A stretch of DNA of 64,000 nucleotides from Candidatus Symbiopectobacterium sp. 'North America' (GCF_015762685.1 NZ_PEHF01000073.1:34344-98343); one strand, 5' to 3'; counted from the first letter of the stretch, positions 1-13,901 are shown. The notes: generated from the letters alone by a model not told the origin. Translations and numbers: made by a program.

Positions 1-2767
<2,767 letters not shown>

Positions 2768-2855
2768 GCACCTACTCCAAGATGTTTTTTGTCATACAGT
2801 TGGCCGCGATAATAGCACAGCCCCCGCAGCCCTTCGAAACAACATTCGTTGCCTA

Positions 2856-5721
2856 CTACGCCCCGGCACCCAGCCATATCTCCCAGCTGGTTTTCACCTG
2901 TTGACGCTCGGTCAAAAAGCTTTCAGCGCTTACACGCGCCGACTGTTCCTGCAACGCCAAATGATGCAACGCACCGCGCAGGGTGATGTACGCCAACGTC
3001 AAAGCCCGCGCTTCTACCTCGTCCATCACGCCGCACTGGGCCATCAGCTCCAGAATGCGCACGTTATCAGGCCAGCGCGTCAGGCGTGGCTCCTGTGCCG
3101 CATAACGCAGTACCAGATACTGCACGATAAATTCGATATCGGTGATACCGCCCTCATCGGTTTTCAGATCAAACAGAGCGGGGTCTTTATTGGCCAAATG
3201 CTGACGCATCTTCTCGCGCATTTCGCGCACTTTTGCACGCAGCGTCTCCGGCTCGCGTTCCTGACATAAAATCTGACGCCGTATCGCCTCAAACTGCGCC
3301 TGTACGCCACGCTCACCGTAGACCATGCGCGCACGCACCAGCGCCTGATGTTCCCAGGTCCAGGCTTCATGTTGTTGATAATCGCCGAAAGCCCCGACGG
3401 TGCTGACCAGCATTCCCGCCGCCCCATACGGGCGCAGGCGAGCATCGACTTCGTACAGAATGCCCGAGGAGATGCGCGTACTGAACAGGTGCATCACACG
3501 CTGCGCCAGACGGAGATAGAACTGGCGGCCATCGATACTGCGCTCACCGTCGGTTACTACCTCATCCGGGCAGTCCAGCAGGAACACCAGATCGAGATCG
3601 GAGCTGTAGCCCAGTTCCCAACCGCCCAATTTGCCATAACCAATCACCGCAAAGCCGCGTCCTTCGCGCTGGTGCAGGTGCGTCGGTTGCCCATAGCGCG
3701 CTACCATCTGCGTTCAGGCTTGCTGCACTACGGCGGCGATGATGGCTTCTACCAGATAGGTTAAGTGATCGCTCACTTTCATCACCGGCATCACGCCTGC
3801 AATGTCGCCAGCGGCAATGCGCAACTGCTGCGCCTGTTTGAACTGCCTCACCTCTTCCAGTTGCTGCTCTTCGTCTTCCTCAGGCACGCGCATCAGGTAT
3901 TGGCGCAGTTCATCGTGATAGGCTTCCGGCGCCAGCGGGTGGTAGAGCGTCGCCGGATCGAGCAATTCATCCAGCAGCAGCGGATAACGCGCCAACTGGC
4001 TTGCCACCATCGGCGAGGCAGCACACAGACGGACCAATTGAATCAACGCAGGGCGCGATTCCAGCAGCAGTTCCAGATAGGTGGTGCGCGTCACGATACC
4101 GAGCAACAACGGTGTCAGGCGTGGCAAAATAAGCTCAGCCTGCTGGTGAGCACACACTTCGGCCAGCAGCAGCGGTATAAGATGATCGAGCACGTCACGT
4201 CCGCGTGGGCCAATGGTACGTTTGACCAAATCATGACGAAAATCGGTAATGGCGCGCAGTAGCTCGTTACGTGCCCCTTCGCTGAGGTGAGGCATTAACG
4301 CCCCCATATCCACCTCATCGGGCGCGTCCAGCCATACGCTGTTGTAACCGCTGCACTCCGGCGCATCCTGCCCGTCCTGCGCATCATCGCCAATCAGGTC
4401 GTTAAACACCCGGCGCACCGACAGCATATGGTTTTGTAAGGCATCGTTTAACGCTTCCCAGCCGTCAAACCCCATGCCCCACGCCAGACGCTGCTGATTC
4501 AGCGATTCTTGCGGCAAGGTTTGCGTCTGCTCATCGGCAATCGCTTGCAACAGGTTTTCCAGCCGCCGTAAAAACAGATAGGCATTGCTCAGTTCGTCCA
4601 CCTGCTGCGGCGAGAGCGGTCCCAAACTACCGGTGTGCTGCAACGTCGGCAGCAGTTCCCGGCCTTGCAATCCTGGTTCACGTCCACCGCGAATCAGTTG
4701 GAAAACCTGGGTGATAAACTCAATTTCGCGAATACCACCCGCGCCCAGCTTGATGTTGTTACGCAGATCGCGTCGCCGTACTTCGCGGGCAATCATGCTC
4801 TTCATGTTACGCAGTGATTGGATCACACTGAAATCGATATAACGGGGGAACACAAACGGACGCAGCAACGCGCGCAGTTCCTGACTGTAGGCATCTTCCA
4901 TGCCGCCCATCAAACGCGCTTTCACCATGGCGTAGCGCTCCCAATCGCTCCCCTGCTCCTGATAATACTCTTCCATCGCAGCAAAGCTGAGCACCAGTGG
5001 ACCGCTGTCGCCAAACGGGCGTAAACGCATATCGACACGGTAGACAAAGCCGTCCACTGTCATCTGATCCAGCGCTTTGATCAGGCGCTGCCCCAGCCGG
5101 GTAAAGAATTGCGCATTATCCAATTCGCGCCCGTCCCCCGCGCGTTTGGCCGTTTTCCGGATAGACAAATATCAGGTCGATATCAGAGGAGAAGTTCAGT
5201 TCACCGCCCCCCAGCTTGCCCATGCCCAATATCAGCAGCGGCTGCGGCTCCCCTTGCGCATTACAGGGCGTGCCCCACTCGCGGCAGCAGGCGTCATACA
5301 ACCAACCGCGCGCCGCCACAATCAATGTCTCAGCCAATTCGCTCAGTTGACGCAGCGTTTGCGGCGTGGTGCTGGTGGCGAGTGATTGCGACCAGGCAAT
5401 ACGTACCAGCATCCGGCGACAAAACTCGCGCAGCACGCGCATCAGCGTCGCCTCATCGCTCACCGCCTCCAGCGCTTGTGCCAACCATTGCCCATAATGC
5501 TGCCACTCATTCGGCTGCGGCGGTTGCTGATTCAATGCCTCCCACCAATCGGGATAGCGCGCCAGCGCCTCGCTGACAAAGTCACTGGAAGCCAGCACCG
5601 CCAGATCCTCTGGCGCGATGGACGCAGGGAGCATCATGCTCTCTTGCAGGCGGGATAACACACGCTGCGCCTGCTCCGCCAGCAGCGGCGGCAACGCAGA
5701 GGAGAATGGCGAATTCGACAT
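2856..5721 (-). pseudogene. glnE: glnE, glutamine synthetase adenylyltransferase/adenylyl-removing enzyme, two lesions
   Basis: GlnE adds and removes AMP on glutamine synthetase in response to PII. The ATG at 5721 follows a GGGAG site. Homology covers the full protein, but the frame breaks twice. One extra base near 5130-5136 shifts the frame after NGQTRGG, inside the first nucleotidyltransferase domain. A TGA at 3714-3716 replaces the Trp expected after VQQA, between the two catalytic domains, and the frame then continues unchanged to WLGAGA. The lesion types differ, so one sequencing error cannot explain both. Glutamine synthetase would no longer be adenylylated. Confidence 0.93.
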
Positions 5722-5765
5722 GGCAACTCCCTGATAATCCCGGCACTCCGGGAAGCAATAATACG

Positions 5766-7103
5766 TTACACGCTGGCGCTGCTTAACCAATACGGCGTTT
5801 GTTCCACCGCCTGACGGCGCGTATTTTCCAGCACGCTGTCCACGCCCGAAGCGGGAAGATGCTTGATACCGTGCTCTACCGCACGCCACTGCGCGATAAA
5901 GGATTCGACGGTGGTTTCCGGATAGGCACTGGAGAGCAGCAGGAACGCATTGATGTTGCGTTGCAAACGCGCCAACTGCTGCTGGTAGTGATCCGCATCC
6001 AGAGGGTGACTAAATACGGAGCGCAATTCCGCCATGGAGCGATCCAGCATCACGTCACAAAAGCGTTTATACGAGCCCATTAGGCGCATACGGCTTTTGT
6101 TATCCATATGTTCACGCCAACTGCTGTTAACCAACCATGAAGTGAGCACTAACTTACTGTTCAGATAGTTGGCGTCATAACACACCTTCTCAGCATCCGT
6201 TTCACGTGCGACCTGCTCTTCCAGATGGGTGAGCGCCGCGCGGAACAGCGTGGTCACTTTGCGCGGCACCGCGCCGCCCACCAGCACCAGCATTTCACGC
6301 ATCAACGCACCGGGTTCCAGCAATTGCAAACGCGCTTTGCGTTCACCGCGAGCCCACAGCTCTTCATGATATTGCGAGTGGGCCAGCGCATGCTCCAGCG
6401 CAGCGCCAATCGCCTGATCGATAGTGCTCTTTGCAGGCAGCGTCAGCATACGTAGCGCCCGACATTCGCGCGGCACCGCACCTTGAGCCAGATGATAACC
6501 GCGGGCAGCTTTGCTCAGGCTGCCCTGGCGCATTCCGCCCCACTCCGCCAGCTCTTGCGACAGCGCCAGCAAATCATCGGTTTGCCCGGCTTTCAATTCC
6601 ATCTCCAATTCCAAAATGGGCTCACTCAATTCACCAGCGGCAACTTCCCCCTGATCGAAGGTAATCTCAATCAAACTTTGGTGATAAGCGATAACCCACT
6701 GCTCACGCTGAAAATGGGTGCTAAACAGCGGATACAGCGCCTGAGCAAGTGCTTCAACATCGCATTCTGGCGGCCAGACGTCTGCGGGTAGCAACCGGAT
6801 ATCCAGATTGGCATTCGCCAGCGGCACATTGTATTCAGGATGCTGATGCAGCCCGCCGATCACCGTACCAGCGGTTTTCAGCGTCATTTCGTGCTGGCCG
6901 TTTTCACCGCGCACACGCAGCCCCATACCGAACTGACGCAGCGTGTTATCCGCCGTTTCATAATAGGTGTTGCTAAGCAGCCGCCCTTCCAGATGCTCGC
7001 TGTGGCTGTAGTCAGTTTGCCAGGCGGTCAGTTTGCGCGGCAGGGTAGCCGCCATGTCTGGGTGCACAATAAACTTCAGTTCGATCTCTTCACTCATCAT
7101 CAT
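5766..7103 (-). CDS. ygiF: Inorganic triphosphatase YgiF (CYTH + CHAD)
   Basis: Hydrolyses inorganic tripolyphosphate. The 445-residue protein has an N-terminal CYTH domain starting with the EIELKF metal/phosphate-binding motif and ending near residue 200, then a basic, His-rich helical CHAD domain to about residue 430. Three ATG codons stand in tandem at the start (7103, 7100, 7097); no strong ribosome site decides between them, and the E. coli N-terminus favours the third. Intact; it lies 44 bp upstream of glnE in the same direction and is probably cotranscribed with it. Confidence 0.93.
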   Translation of the reverse strand: MMMSEEIELKFIVHPDMAATLPRKLTAWQTDYSHSEHLEGRLLSNTYYETADNTLRQFGMGLRVRGENGQHEMTLKTAGTVIGGLHQHPEYNVPLANANLDIRLLPADVWPPECDVEALAQALYPLFSTHFQREQWVIAYHQSLIEITFDQGEVAAGELSEPILELEMELKAGQTDDLLALSQELAEWGGMRQGSLSKAARGYHLAQGAVPRECRALRMLTLPAKSTIDQAIGAALEHALAHSQYHEELWARGERKARLQLLEPGALMREMLVLVGGAVPRKVTTLFRAALTHLEEQVARETDAEKVCYDANYLNSKLVLTSWLVNSSWREHMDNKSRMRLMGSYKRFCDVMLDRSMAELRSVFSHPLDADHYQQQLARLQRNINAFLLLSSAYPETTVESFIAQWRAVEHGIKHLPASGVDSVLENTRRQAVEQTPYWLSSASV

Positions 7104-7179
7104 TTCAATCTAAAAAGCATGACCCTGCGGGTTGGATGCTGACAGCCACTCATCAGCGACGGAAAATATGGATGTTTGT

Positions 7180-7377
7180 TATACCCTAAATAATTCGAGT
7201 TGCAGGACAAAACGTTTACGTTTTGAACAGCGCTTGCGCTGGCCCTTTAGGGCGAGGCTCATTTATGAGTCTCGTAACGCGGCAAGAGAAGGAGTCCCGA
7301 TGAGCTTACTCAGGTAAGTGATTCGGGTGACTGAACGCAGCCAACGCACCTGCAACTTGAAGTATGACGGGTATATA
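7180..7377. repeat. About 200-bp dispersed palindromic repeat with inverted ends
   Basis: The outer ends are imperfect inverted repeats: TACCCTAAATAATTCGAG at the left pairs with the complement of CTTGAAGTATGACGGGTA at the right, each next to TTGCAGG or CCTGCAA. Inside are smaller palindromes around AAACGTTTACGTTT and CAGCGCTTGCGCTG. It resembles the miniature repeats common between genes in Yersinia, Serratia and Pectobacterium (from memory of the family). It fills most of the gap between ygiF and ygiM. A half copy lies at 31890-31932. Confidence 0.75.
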
Positions 7378-7542
7378 TTACACCACCTTACCCCTAACAT
7401 CTGCGGCAGAAAAAACCTACCGGGCAGCGATGACAGGTAACGCGGCGTGGGTAATAGGAGTGTTCTCATTTCGGTTTACCCATTGCCTCGTCAGACTTAT
7501 GCCTCTACTATCACCCAACCATTCGCACAACATGATGAAATT

Positions 7543-8157
7543 ATGAAGAAATTAGGCCTCGCTTGTTTCACCTTTATCAGCCTCACACTGAGTTGGGCGA
7601 GTCACGCAGAAGATAAACGCTACATCTCCGATGAGCTGTCGACCTATATTCATACCGGCCCTGGCACCCAGTACCGCATCATTGGCACGCTTAATGCCGG
7701 TGAGGAAGTCACCGTGCTCAGCGTGAATGAAAATGCTGGCTATGCCCAAATTCGCGATAGCAAAGATCGCACCAGTTGGCTGCCGCTCAATCAACTGAGT
7801 CAAACGCCCAGCCTGCGCGTGCCGGAACTGGAAAAGCAGGTTTCCGACCTCACCGCGCGGTTAGGCAATATCGATCAGGAATGGAACCAGCGTACCGCCG
7901 ATATGCAGCAAAAAGTGTCTGCCAGCGACAATATCATCACCGCGCTGCGTAACGAAAATCAGGATTTAAAAAATCAGCTGATTGTCGCGCAAAAGAAGGT
8001 CGATGCCGCCAATGTGCAACTGGATGACAAGCAACGGGAAATCATTTTGCAATGGTTCCTGTACGGCGGTGGCGTGGCGGGTATCGGCTTGCTGATCGGT
8101 TTGCTGCTACCGCACCTGATCCCCAGCAGAAAGAAAAACGATCGCTGGATGCGCTGA
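7543..8157 (+). CDS. ygiM: SH3b-domain membrane protein YgiM
   Basis: Envelope protein of uncertain role. 204 residues: signal peptide about 1-22 (cleaved near SHA/EDK), bacterial SH3 domain about 25-90 (TGPGTQYRI, GEEVTVL), coiled coil about 100-165, one membrane helix about 172-194 and a basic tail PSRKKNDRWMR. The ATG at 7543 matches the E. coli start; its ribosome site is weak. The end matches E. coli exactly at a TGA, which shows that TGA works as a stop in this genome. Confidence 0.9.
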   Translation: MKKLGLACFTFISLTLSWASHAEDKRYISDELSTYIHTGPGTQYRIIGTLNAGEEVTVLSVNENAGYAQIRDSKDRTSWLPLNQLSQTPSLRVPELEKQVSDLTARLGNIDQEWNQRTADMQQKVSASDNIITALRNENQDLKNQLIVAQKKVDAANVQLDDKQREIILQWFLYGGGVAGIGLLIGLLLPHLIPSRKKNDRWMR

Positions 8158-8250
8158 GGCGTAAGCCACATCATCAATCACATTGGCTTGCGGCATAGAT
8201 TGCGGCAGGCCGATGGGTATGTAACTATTAACCTTATGTTAACGTAGTGC

Positions 8251-8341
8251 TCCCGTCATCCTCGGCGCAGGCCGGGGACCTCTTACAGAAGGAATGCGTT
8301 TGGCCTGTAAGAGATTCCCGCTTACGCGGGAATGATCGGAT
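8251..8341. repeat. Two-arm palindromic intergenic repeat
   Basis: Each arm carries its own hairpin (CCTCGGCGCAGGCCGGGG and TTCCCGCTTACGCGGGAA), and the arms are joined by the inverted pair CTCTTACAG / CTGTAAGAG. The outer parts, TCCCGTCATCC and GGAATGATCGGA, are roughly complementary. This is the layout of short dispersed REP-like elements in proteobacteria. It lies between ygiM and cca. Confidence 0.6.
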
Positions 8342-8362
8342 GAGTAAAGCCAGGAGTGTGTA

Positions 8363-9604
8363 TTGAAGAGTTATCTGGTTGGCGGCGCAGTGCGGGACGC
8401 CTTACTCGATCTCCCAGTGTCAGAACGTGACTGGGTTGTGGTGGGTGCCACACCGGGACAGATGTTAGCGCTTGGCTACCAACAGGTCGGGCGGGATTTT
8501 CCCGTCTTTTTGCACCCGGAAAGCAAAGAAGAGTATGCGCTGGCGCGTACTGAACGCAAATCGGGTAACGGCTATACCGGCTTTATTTGCCATGCCGCAC
8601 CCGATGTTACGCTGGAAGCGGATCTGCTGCGGCGCGATCTGACCATCAACGCCATCGCCCAAACCGCAGAGGGTGAGCTGGTTGATCCCTATCTCGGTCG
8701 GTACGATCTGCAACAGCGTCTACTGCGCCATGTCTCTCCAGCCTTTCAGGAAGATCCGCTGCGCGTACTGCGCGTGGCACGCTTTGCCGCGCGTTTTGCC
8801 CATCTCGGTTTTCACATCGCGGAGGAAACGCTGGCGCTGATGCAATTTATGACGCGCGAGGGCGAGTTGGCTTTTCTGACGCCCGAACGGGTGTGGAAAG
8901 AGACGGAAAAGGCGCTAGCAACCCGTTCGCCTCACGTCTATTTTCAGGTGCTGCGCGACTGCGGAGCGCTGGCGGTGTTGTTTCCCGAAATCGACAATCT
9001 GTACGGCGTACCGGCTCCAGCACAATGGCACCCGGAAATCGACAGCGGTGTTCATACCCTGATGACCCTGATGATTGCCGCTCGCCTCACCCCCGAGATC
9101 GATGTACGTTTTGCCACGCTGTGCCACGATGTGGGAAAAGCGCTGACGCCGCCCGCGCTCTGGCCGCGTCACCACGGACACGGCCCAGCGGGCGTGAAAC
9201 TGGTGGAGCAACTGTGCCAGCGCTTACGCGTACCTAATGCGCTGCGCGACCTGGCTAAGCTGGTAGCGGAATATCATGACCTGGCGCATACCGTAACGGT
9301 ATTGCAGCCCAAAACGCTGATGAAACTGTTTGATGCGCTGGACGTGTGGCGCAAGCCGGAACGACTGGAAAAGCTGGTGCTCACCAGTGAAACGGATGCC
9401 CGTGGCCGCACCGGGTTTGAGGAATCACCCTATCCGCAAGGCGACTACCTGCGCGAAGCATTCACCGTTGCCAGCGCGGTCACCAGTAGCGCAGTCGTGG
9501 CCGACGGCTTTCAGGGTATTGGCGTGCGCGATGAACTGCACCGGCGCCGTATTGCTGCACTTACCGCGTGGAAAGCGCAGAAAATTCCCGCGTCGACCCC
9601 GTAA
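8363..9604 (+). CDS. cca: CCA-adding tRNA nucleotidyltransferase
   Basis: Adds or repairs the CCA 3' end of tRNA. 413 residues, as in enterobacteria. Visible: GGAVRD (7-12), the metal-site region SERDWVVVG (20-28; D21 of E. coli is E here, as I recall for Yersinia), [20 protein letters not shown], and a C-terminal HD domain with LCHDVGKAL. The start is TTG at 8363 with AGGAG seven bases upstream. Intact; it converges with the methyltransferase, the stops being only a few bases apart. Confidence 0.95.
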   Translation: MKSYLVGGAVRDALLDLPVSERDWVVVGATPGQMLALGYQQVGRDFPVFLHPESKEEYALARTERKSGNGYTGFICHAAPDVTLEADLLRRDLTINAIAQTAEGELVDPYLGRYDLQQRLLRHVSPAFQEDPLRVLRVARFAARFAHLGFHIAEETLALMQFMTREGELAFLTPERVWKETEKALATRSPHVYFQVLRDCGALAVLFPEIDNLYGVPAPAQWHPEIDSGVHTLMTLMIAARLTPEIDVRFATLCHDVGKALTPPALWPRHHGHGPAGVKLVEQLCQRLRVPNALRDLAKLVAEYHDLAHTVTVLQPKTLMKLFDALDVWRKPERLEKLVLTSETDARGRTGFEESPYPQGDYLREAFTVASAVTSSAVVADGFQGIGVRDELHRRRIAALTAWKAQKIPASTP

Positions 9605-9609
9605 GCGGC

Positions 9610-10365
9610 TTATTTCGTGCTACAGACCGCAATATAGTTAAGCTGGTCCCGGTAGCGGCGGAAGGTGCGAAACAGCCGAAGGAAGGTTGCGCGATTTTCC
9701 GCCTTCAACGCGTTGCGCACAATCTTTGCCGCGCCGCCCCAACCTTCATCGTAAATCATGCCAGACGGCGTCATCAACGTCATCGCGCCCTGCGCGTTCT
9801 CCACCTGGTTGAAACCACTATCAAGAAACAGGTTGCGCCACCCCACCAGCGTTAACGGCTGAACGTTAACATTGATTGCCGCGCGCATCTGCGCCGTGAC
9901 GTCACCTGACGCCTGCGGCAGCAGCATGATGTCATGGGTCAGCAGCCTCCCTCCGGGTTTTAGCACGCGTAAATATTCCTGAATCAGCGGGCGCTTGGCT
10001 TTGTCGGCGTACATGGTGAGCATCGCTTCGTTAATCACCACGTCAAAGTGGTTATCGGGGAACGGTAACGCTAAGGCATTCGCTTCCATCACCGTCACCC
10101 GTCCTTCAACACCCGCGGCCAGAATGTTGTGCCGTGCTTGCTGTAATGCCGCCTTGTCCATATCCACCCCGACGATAGCGCACCCGTAACGCTGCGCCAT
10201 CTCAATGGAGGTGGTGCCCATATTACACGCCACTTCCAGAACACGGGTTGATGGCGTCAACGCGCCCTGCTGCATCAACCACTCGGTAGCCGCACGCCCA
10301 CCGGGGCGCAGGCGTTTTTTCCCCAACCGCGCCAGAAATTTATGTCCCGCCAGTTTCTCTGACAT
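9610..10365 (-). CDS. Class I SAM-dependent methyltransferase, substrate unknown
   Basis: 251 residues with a Rossmann methyltransferase core: motif I at VLEVACNMGTTS (about 42-53), an acidic residue after the second strand (VGVDMD), FDVVINEAML as motif IV, and LRVLKPGGRLL. The substrate cannot be read from the sequence. The gene is divergent from a broken Crp/Fnr-type regulator across a 96-bp gap holding a perfect dyad (10400-10416), so the regulator probably controlled it. Intact. Confidence 0.85.
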   Translation of the reverse strand: MSEKLAGHKFLARLGKKRLRPGGRAATEWLMQQGALTPSTRVLEVACNMGTTSIEMAQRYGCAIVGVDMDKAALQQARHNILAAGVEGRVTVMEANALALPFPDNHFDVVINEAMLTMYADKAKRPLIQEYLRVLKPGGRLLTHDIMLLPQASGDVTAQMRAAINVNVQPLTLVGWRNLFLDSGFNQVENAQGAMTLMTPSGMIYDEGWGGAAKIVRNALKAENRATFLRLFRTFRRYRDQLNYIAVCSTK

Positions 10366-10399
10366 GCTTGCATCCTCCTCGCGATTACCGTGCTCAGAT

Positions 10400-10418
10400 G
10401 CTTGCTGAAAACAAGCAA
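10400..10418. promoter_or_regulatory. Inverted repeat, likely operator between methyltransferase and regulator genes
   Basis: GCTTGCTGAAAACAAGC is a dyad with arms GCTTG / CAAGC; TTGCT / AGCAA is a second register around the same centre. It resembles the half-site layout bound by Crp/Fnr proteins but is neither a CRP nor an FNR consensus. It sits between the two divergent genes. Functional assignment is inference. Confidence 0.4.
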
Positions 10419-10461
10419 ATGATTATTATTTCTGTTTGATTGCCAGACACTTTAGAACCCC

Positions 10462-11207
10462 GTGAGTGAGACGCCAATGACGTTTGTCAAAATACCCCTA
10501 CCGACAGAGGAACATTGCGAGGTGCTGTTTTCCCATCAGTGGCTACGCAACGAGCCTGAAGACGTGGTGCACGCCTTACAGCGCGCGTGCTGTCGTATCC
10601 GCTTTCAGGCAGGGGAAACGCTGTTTCGCGAAGGGGATAAGATGCGCTACTGTCCGCTGGTGGAACAGGGTGAACTAAAGGCGTTTCGTCATACCTATCA
10701 GGCGGGGATGACAAGGTGTTCGGGCAGTTTGTACGCGGCGAATGGGTAGCGCTCGCCGCCGTGTTTATGGAGCACGGCCGATTCCCGATGAACATTCGGG
10801 CACTCAGCGCAGGACAGGCAGTGTTGATCCCACGAGAGACGCTGCACCAGTTTTGTCTGCAACGCCCGACGCTGGCGCTGCAACTGCTGGGCAACCTCAG
10901 CCAGAAGCTTTACGCCACCATCAACCAGATCGATTGGCTGACCTCCAGTTCGGCGGGCGAACGGTTGGCGGATTACCTGCTGCGTCTACATCCTTCCCAG
11001 CAAGATACCCAGCCAAACGCGCAGGTTCGGCTACCGCTCAATCGCGGACAGTTAGCAACAAAGTTGGGTATCCGCGCAGAAACTTTGAGCCGCCTGATGG
11101 CGGAGTGGCAGCGGCAGGGTTACATCACCTGCCGCGCCAGTTACATCACGTTATGCAATCTGGACTACCTGCGCGCGTTGGCCGCGCAGGCACAGCGCCC
11201 GTTCTGA
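10462..11207 (+). pseudogene. Crp/Fnr-family transcriptional regulator, frameshifted
   Basis: The N-terminal part is a cyclic-nucleotide-binding-like beta roll (FQAGETLFREGD, VEQGELKAFRH). After the G4 run at 10703-10706 the frame shifts by one base; the sequence resumes as VFGQFVRGEWVALAAVFMEHG and continues through a dimer helix to a C-terminal winged helix-turn-helix (NRGQLATKLGIRAETLSRLM). The start is GTG 10462 or ATG 10477. Its stop lies one base from the uppP stop on the other strand. The divergent methyltransferase, its probable target, is still intact. Confidence 0.85.
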
Positions 11208-11208
11208 G

Positions 11209-12019
11209 TCAGAAGAACACCAGATAGACAACGCCCGCCACGAAGAAGCGATAAATCGCGAACGGGACAAACGAAATGCGTTTGATCAGTTTCAGGAAGG
11301 TTTTGATAGCGACCAGCGCAACCAGAAACGCGGTGATAAAGCCCACGGCGAACATCGGCCAGCGACAGGAAATGCCAGCTTTTATACAGATCCAGCACCG
11401 TCGCCCCCATCATCATTGGCACCGCCAAAATAAAGGAGAACTCAGAAGCGGCGTAACGGCTGACACCCACCAGCATCCCGCCGGAAATGGTCGCGCCCGA
11501 ACGGGAGAATCCCGGCCACAGCGCCAGACATTGAAAACAGCCAATCATAAATGCCTGACGATAGGTGATATCATCCAATCCGCTGGCACGCGGCGTCTTC
11601 GGCTTCAGCCACTCCGCCGCCAGCAGCAGGAAACCGCCAACAATCAAGGCGTACATCACATTCTGCCGATTAAACAGCGACTTGATAGTGCTGTGAAACA
11701 CCAACCCCAACACCACCGCCGGGATCATCGCCAGCAGAATATGCCCCAGCTTCAGACGATCGTTACTGCGTCCTTCATGGGGCACGGCACCAAAGTGGAT
11801 ACCGATCAACCCAAACAGACGACGCCAAAACATCACAACGACCGCCAGGATAGAGCCCAATTGGATAATGACTTCGAAGGTTTTCGCCTTATCATCATCA
11901 AACCCCAACCAACTGCCAACAATAATCATATGCTCCGTCGATGACACGGGCAAAAACTCCGTTAACCCTTCAACAACCCCAAGAATAAATGCCACCACCA
12001 GCGTGTGGAGATCTGCCAT
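11209..12019 (-). pseudogene. uppP: uppP (bacA), undecaprenyl-diphosphate phosphatase, frameshifted near C-terminus
   Basis: Recycles undecaprenyl diphosphate for wall and LPS synthesis. The start at 12019 has a GGGAG site, and the catalytic [14 protein letters not shown] and [13 protein letters not shown] motifs are present. Near 11355, after HFLSLADV, one base is missing or extra; in the next frame the expected end [19 protein letters not shown]...VVYLVFF continues to a stop at 11209. The shifted frame reads into non-homologous sequence, removing the last two membrane helices. In E. coli other phosphatases cover this activity, so loss is tolerable. Confidence 0.9.
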
Positions 12020-12063
12020 GCTCGCTCCCTGCCTTTCCGAACCGAAATAAAAGAAGCACTCAT

Positions 12064-12099
12064 AAAAAAAGTGGCTACGCTGTCCGCGTGCGCCACTTT
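12064..12099 (-). terminator. Rho-independent terminator after folB
   Basis: On the minus strand AAAGTGGC pairs with GCCACTTT across a loop and is followed by T7. It stands downstream of folB and upstream of uppP. Confidence 0.75.
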
Positions 12100-12191
12100 A
12101 AACACCACCACAATAGACTAAAAAACGCGATGTTAGTTTCACTGACAAAAAAGATTCATAAAAAAAACCACATGTGCAAACCCGTGCGCAT

Positions 12192-12545
12192 TTATCGTGT
12201 GCCGCGCTCGATCACTACGCCCACCTGGCGTGCCTGCGCGACGACCCCCGGCTTGCTCACTTTGATACGCAGCCAGGGGATGGCAAAGCGCTGCATCAGC
12301 AATTGCGCCACCTCTTCCGCCACGCGCTCGACCAGCGCAAACGGCTGACTGGAGACATGGGCAATCACAGCTTCACTGACATCGGCATAGCTGAGGCAGT
12401 AGTTTACATCGTCGCTTGCGGCAGCCTTGCGGTTATCCCAGCCCATTTCGATATCGAGCACCAGCTTTTGCGAAATGGTTTGTTCCCAGTCGTAAACGCC
12501 AATAGTGGCAATCACGGTAAGTTCTTCTATAAATACAATATCCAT
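12192..12545 (-). CDS. folB: Dihydroneopterin aldolase FolB
   Basis: Converts 7,8-dihydroneopterin to 6-hydroxymethyl-dihydropterin in folate synthesis. About 117 residues, family length, with IGVYDWE near the N-terminus and the closing [20 protein letters not shown]. An in-frame GTG lies one codon earlier, but the ATG at 12545 matches the family. Intact and divergent from plsY, as in E. coli. Confidence 0.93.
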   Translation of the reverse strand: MDIVFIEELTVIATIGVYDWEQTISQKLVLDIEMGWDNRKAAASDDVNYCLSYADVSEAVIAHVSSQPFALVERVAEEVAQLLMQRFAIPWLRIKVSKPGVVAQARQVGVVIERGTR

Positions 12546-12652
12546 CACGTCATTCTCTGTTTTTGGCGCTGTTTGGTATCACTTCCGCCGGAATATGCGT
12601 ATTATCCACGGATGGCAACTGTAAAACGACCTTTATTCAACGGAACCGCGTT

Positions 12653-13279
12653 ATGAGTGCTACCGCGCTTGGCATGATAATTTTCGCGTATCTGTGCGGC
12701 TCCATCTCCAGTGCGATTCTGGTGTGCCGCATCGCGGGTCTGCCCGATCCACGCCAGCATGGTTCAGGAAATCCCGGCGCGACTAACATATTACGTATCG
12801 GTGGCAAAGCCGCCGCCGCTACCGTGTTGGTGTTTGACGTGCTGAAAGGCATGTTACCGGTCTGGGGCGCTTATGCGCTTGGCGTCACACCGCTTTATCT
12901 TGGTATTACCGCGATTGCGGCCTGTTTGGGCCATATCTATCCGGTGTTTTTCCGTTTTCGCGGCGGGAAAGGTGTGGCAACCGCGTTTGGTGCCATCGCA
13001 CCTGTCGGCTGGGATCTGACCGGTGTGATGACCGTCACCTGGCTGCTTACCGTACTGCTTAGCGGCTATTCCTCCCTCGGGGCCATTGTGAGTGCGCTGA
13101 TTGCGCCCTTCTATGTGTGGTGGTTCAAACCTCAATTCACCTTTCCGGTGGCCATGCTCTCTTGCCTGATCCTGATGCGACATCATGACAATATTCAACG
13201 TCTGTGGCGCGGGCAGGAAAGCAAGATTTGGAAGCGCCGTAGCAAAGAAGAAACCCCTCCGAACGATGACGCTGACTAA
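12653..13279 (+). CDS. plsY: Glycerol-3-phosphate acyltransferase PlsY
   Basis: Inner-membrane enzyme that acylates glycerol-3-phosphate from acyl-phosphate, the first step of phospholipid synthesis. 208 residues with about five membrane helices and the conserved cytoplasmic loops [32 protein letters not shown] and [11 protein letters not shown]. The ATG at 12653 gives the family N-terminus. Intact, as expected for an important gene. Confidence 0.94.
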   Translation: MSATALGMIIFAYLCGSISSAILVCRIAGLPDPRQHGSGNPGATNILRIGGKAAAATVLVFDVLKGMLPVWGAYALGVTPLYLGITAIAACLGHIYPVFFRFRGGKGVATAFGAIAPVGWDLTGVMTVTWLLTVLLSGYSSLGAIVSALIAPFYVWWFKPQFTFPVAMLSCLILMRHHDNIQRLWRGQESKIWKRRSKEETPPNDDAD

Positions 13280-13373
13280 ACGCCACTGAGATTGAAAAAC
13301 CGCAGCACTTTACCAATGGGTTGGCTATAATCGCCGCCACTCCATTTCTGACGTTAGAAAAAAGGAAACAGAC

Positions 13374-13901
13374 ATGAGTTTGATCAACGTCCCGGCGGGC
13401 AAATCACTGCCGGATGATATCTATGTAATCATTGAGATCCCGGCCAACGCTGACCCCATCAAGTACGAAGTCGATAAAGAAACCGGTGCCCTGTTTGTAG
13501 ACCGTTTCATGGCAACTGCCATGTTCTACCCGTGCAACTACGGCTACATCAACAACACCCTGTCTCTGGACGGTGACCCGGTTGACGTACTGGTGCCGAC
13601 CCCTTATCCTCTGCAACCCGGTTCAGTGATCCGCTGCCGTCCGGTTGGCGTACTGAAAATGACCGACGAATCCGGTGAAGATGCCAAAGTGGTTGCCGTG
13701 CCGCACACCAAGCTGAGCAAAGAATACGATCACATCAAGGATGTGAACGACCTGCCGGAACTGCTGCGTGGCCAAATCGCCCACTTCTTCGAGCAATACA
13801 AAGCGCTGGAAAAAAGCAAATGGGTGAAAGTAGAAGGTTGGGAAAACGTGAAAGCGGCCAAAGCCGAGATCGTTGCCTCCTTCGAACGCGCGAAAAAATA
13901 A
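13374..13901 (+). CDS. ppa: Inorganic pyrophosphatase
   Basis: Hydrolyses pyrophosphate to drive biosynthesis. 175 residues of the family I hexameric enzyme; E. coli has 176. Visible: the metal-binding DGDPVDVLV, the [12 protein letters not shown] loop and [23 protein letters not shown] precedes the ATG, and a perfect TATAAT at 13326-13331 is a likely -10 element. The codons look optimised for high expression. Intact. Confidence 0.97.
   Translation: MSLINVPAGKSLPDDIYVIIEIPANADPIKYEVDKETGALFVDRFMATAMFYPCNYGYINNTLSLDGDPVDVLVPTPYPLQPGSVIRCRPVGVLKMTDESGEDAKVVAVPHTKLSKEYDHIKDVNDLPELLRGQIAHFFEQYKALEKSKWVKVEGWENVKAAKAEIVASFERAKK

Noticed and set aside
10487..10894. Minus-strand frame over the Crp/Fnr gene
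   Set aside because: No recognisable domain; the plus strand encodes the regulator in two frames.
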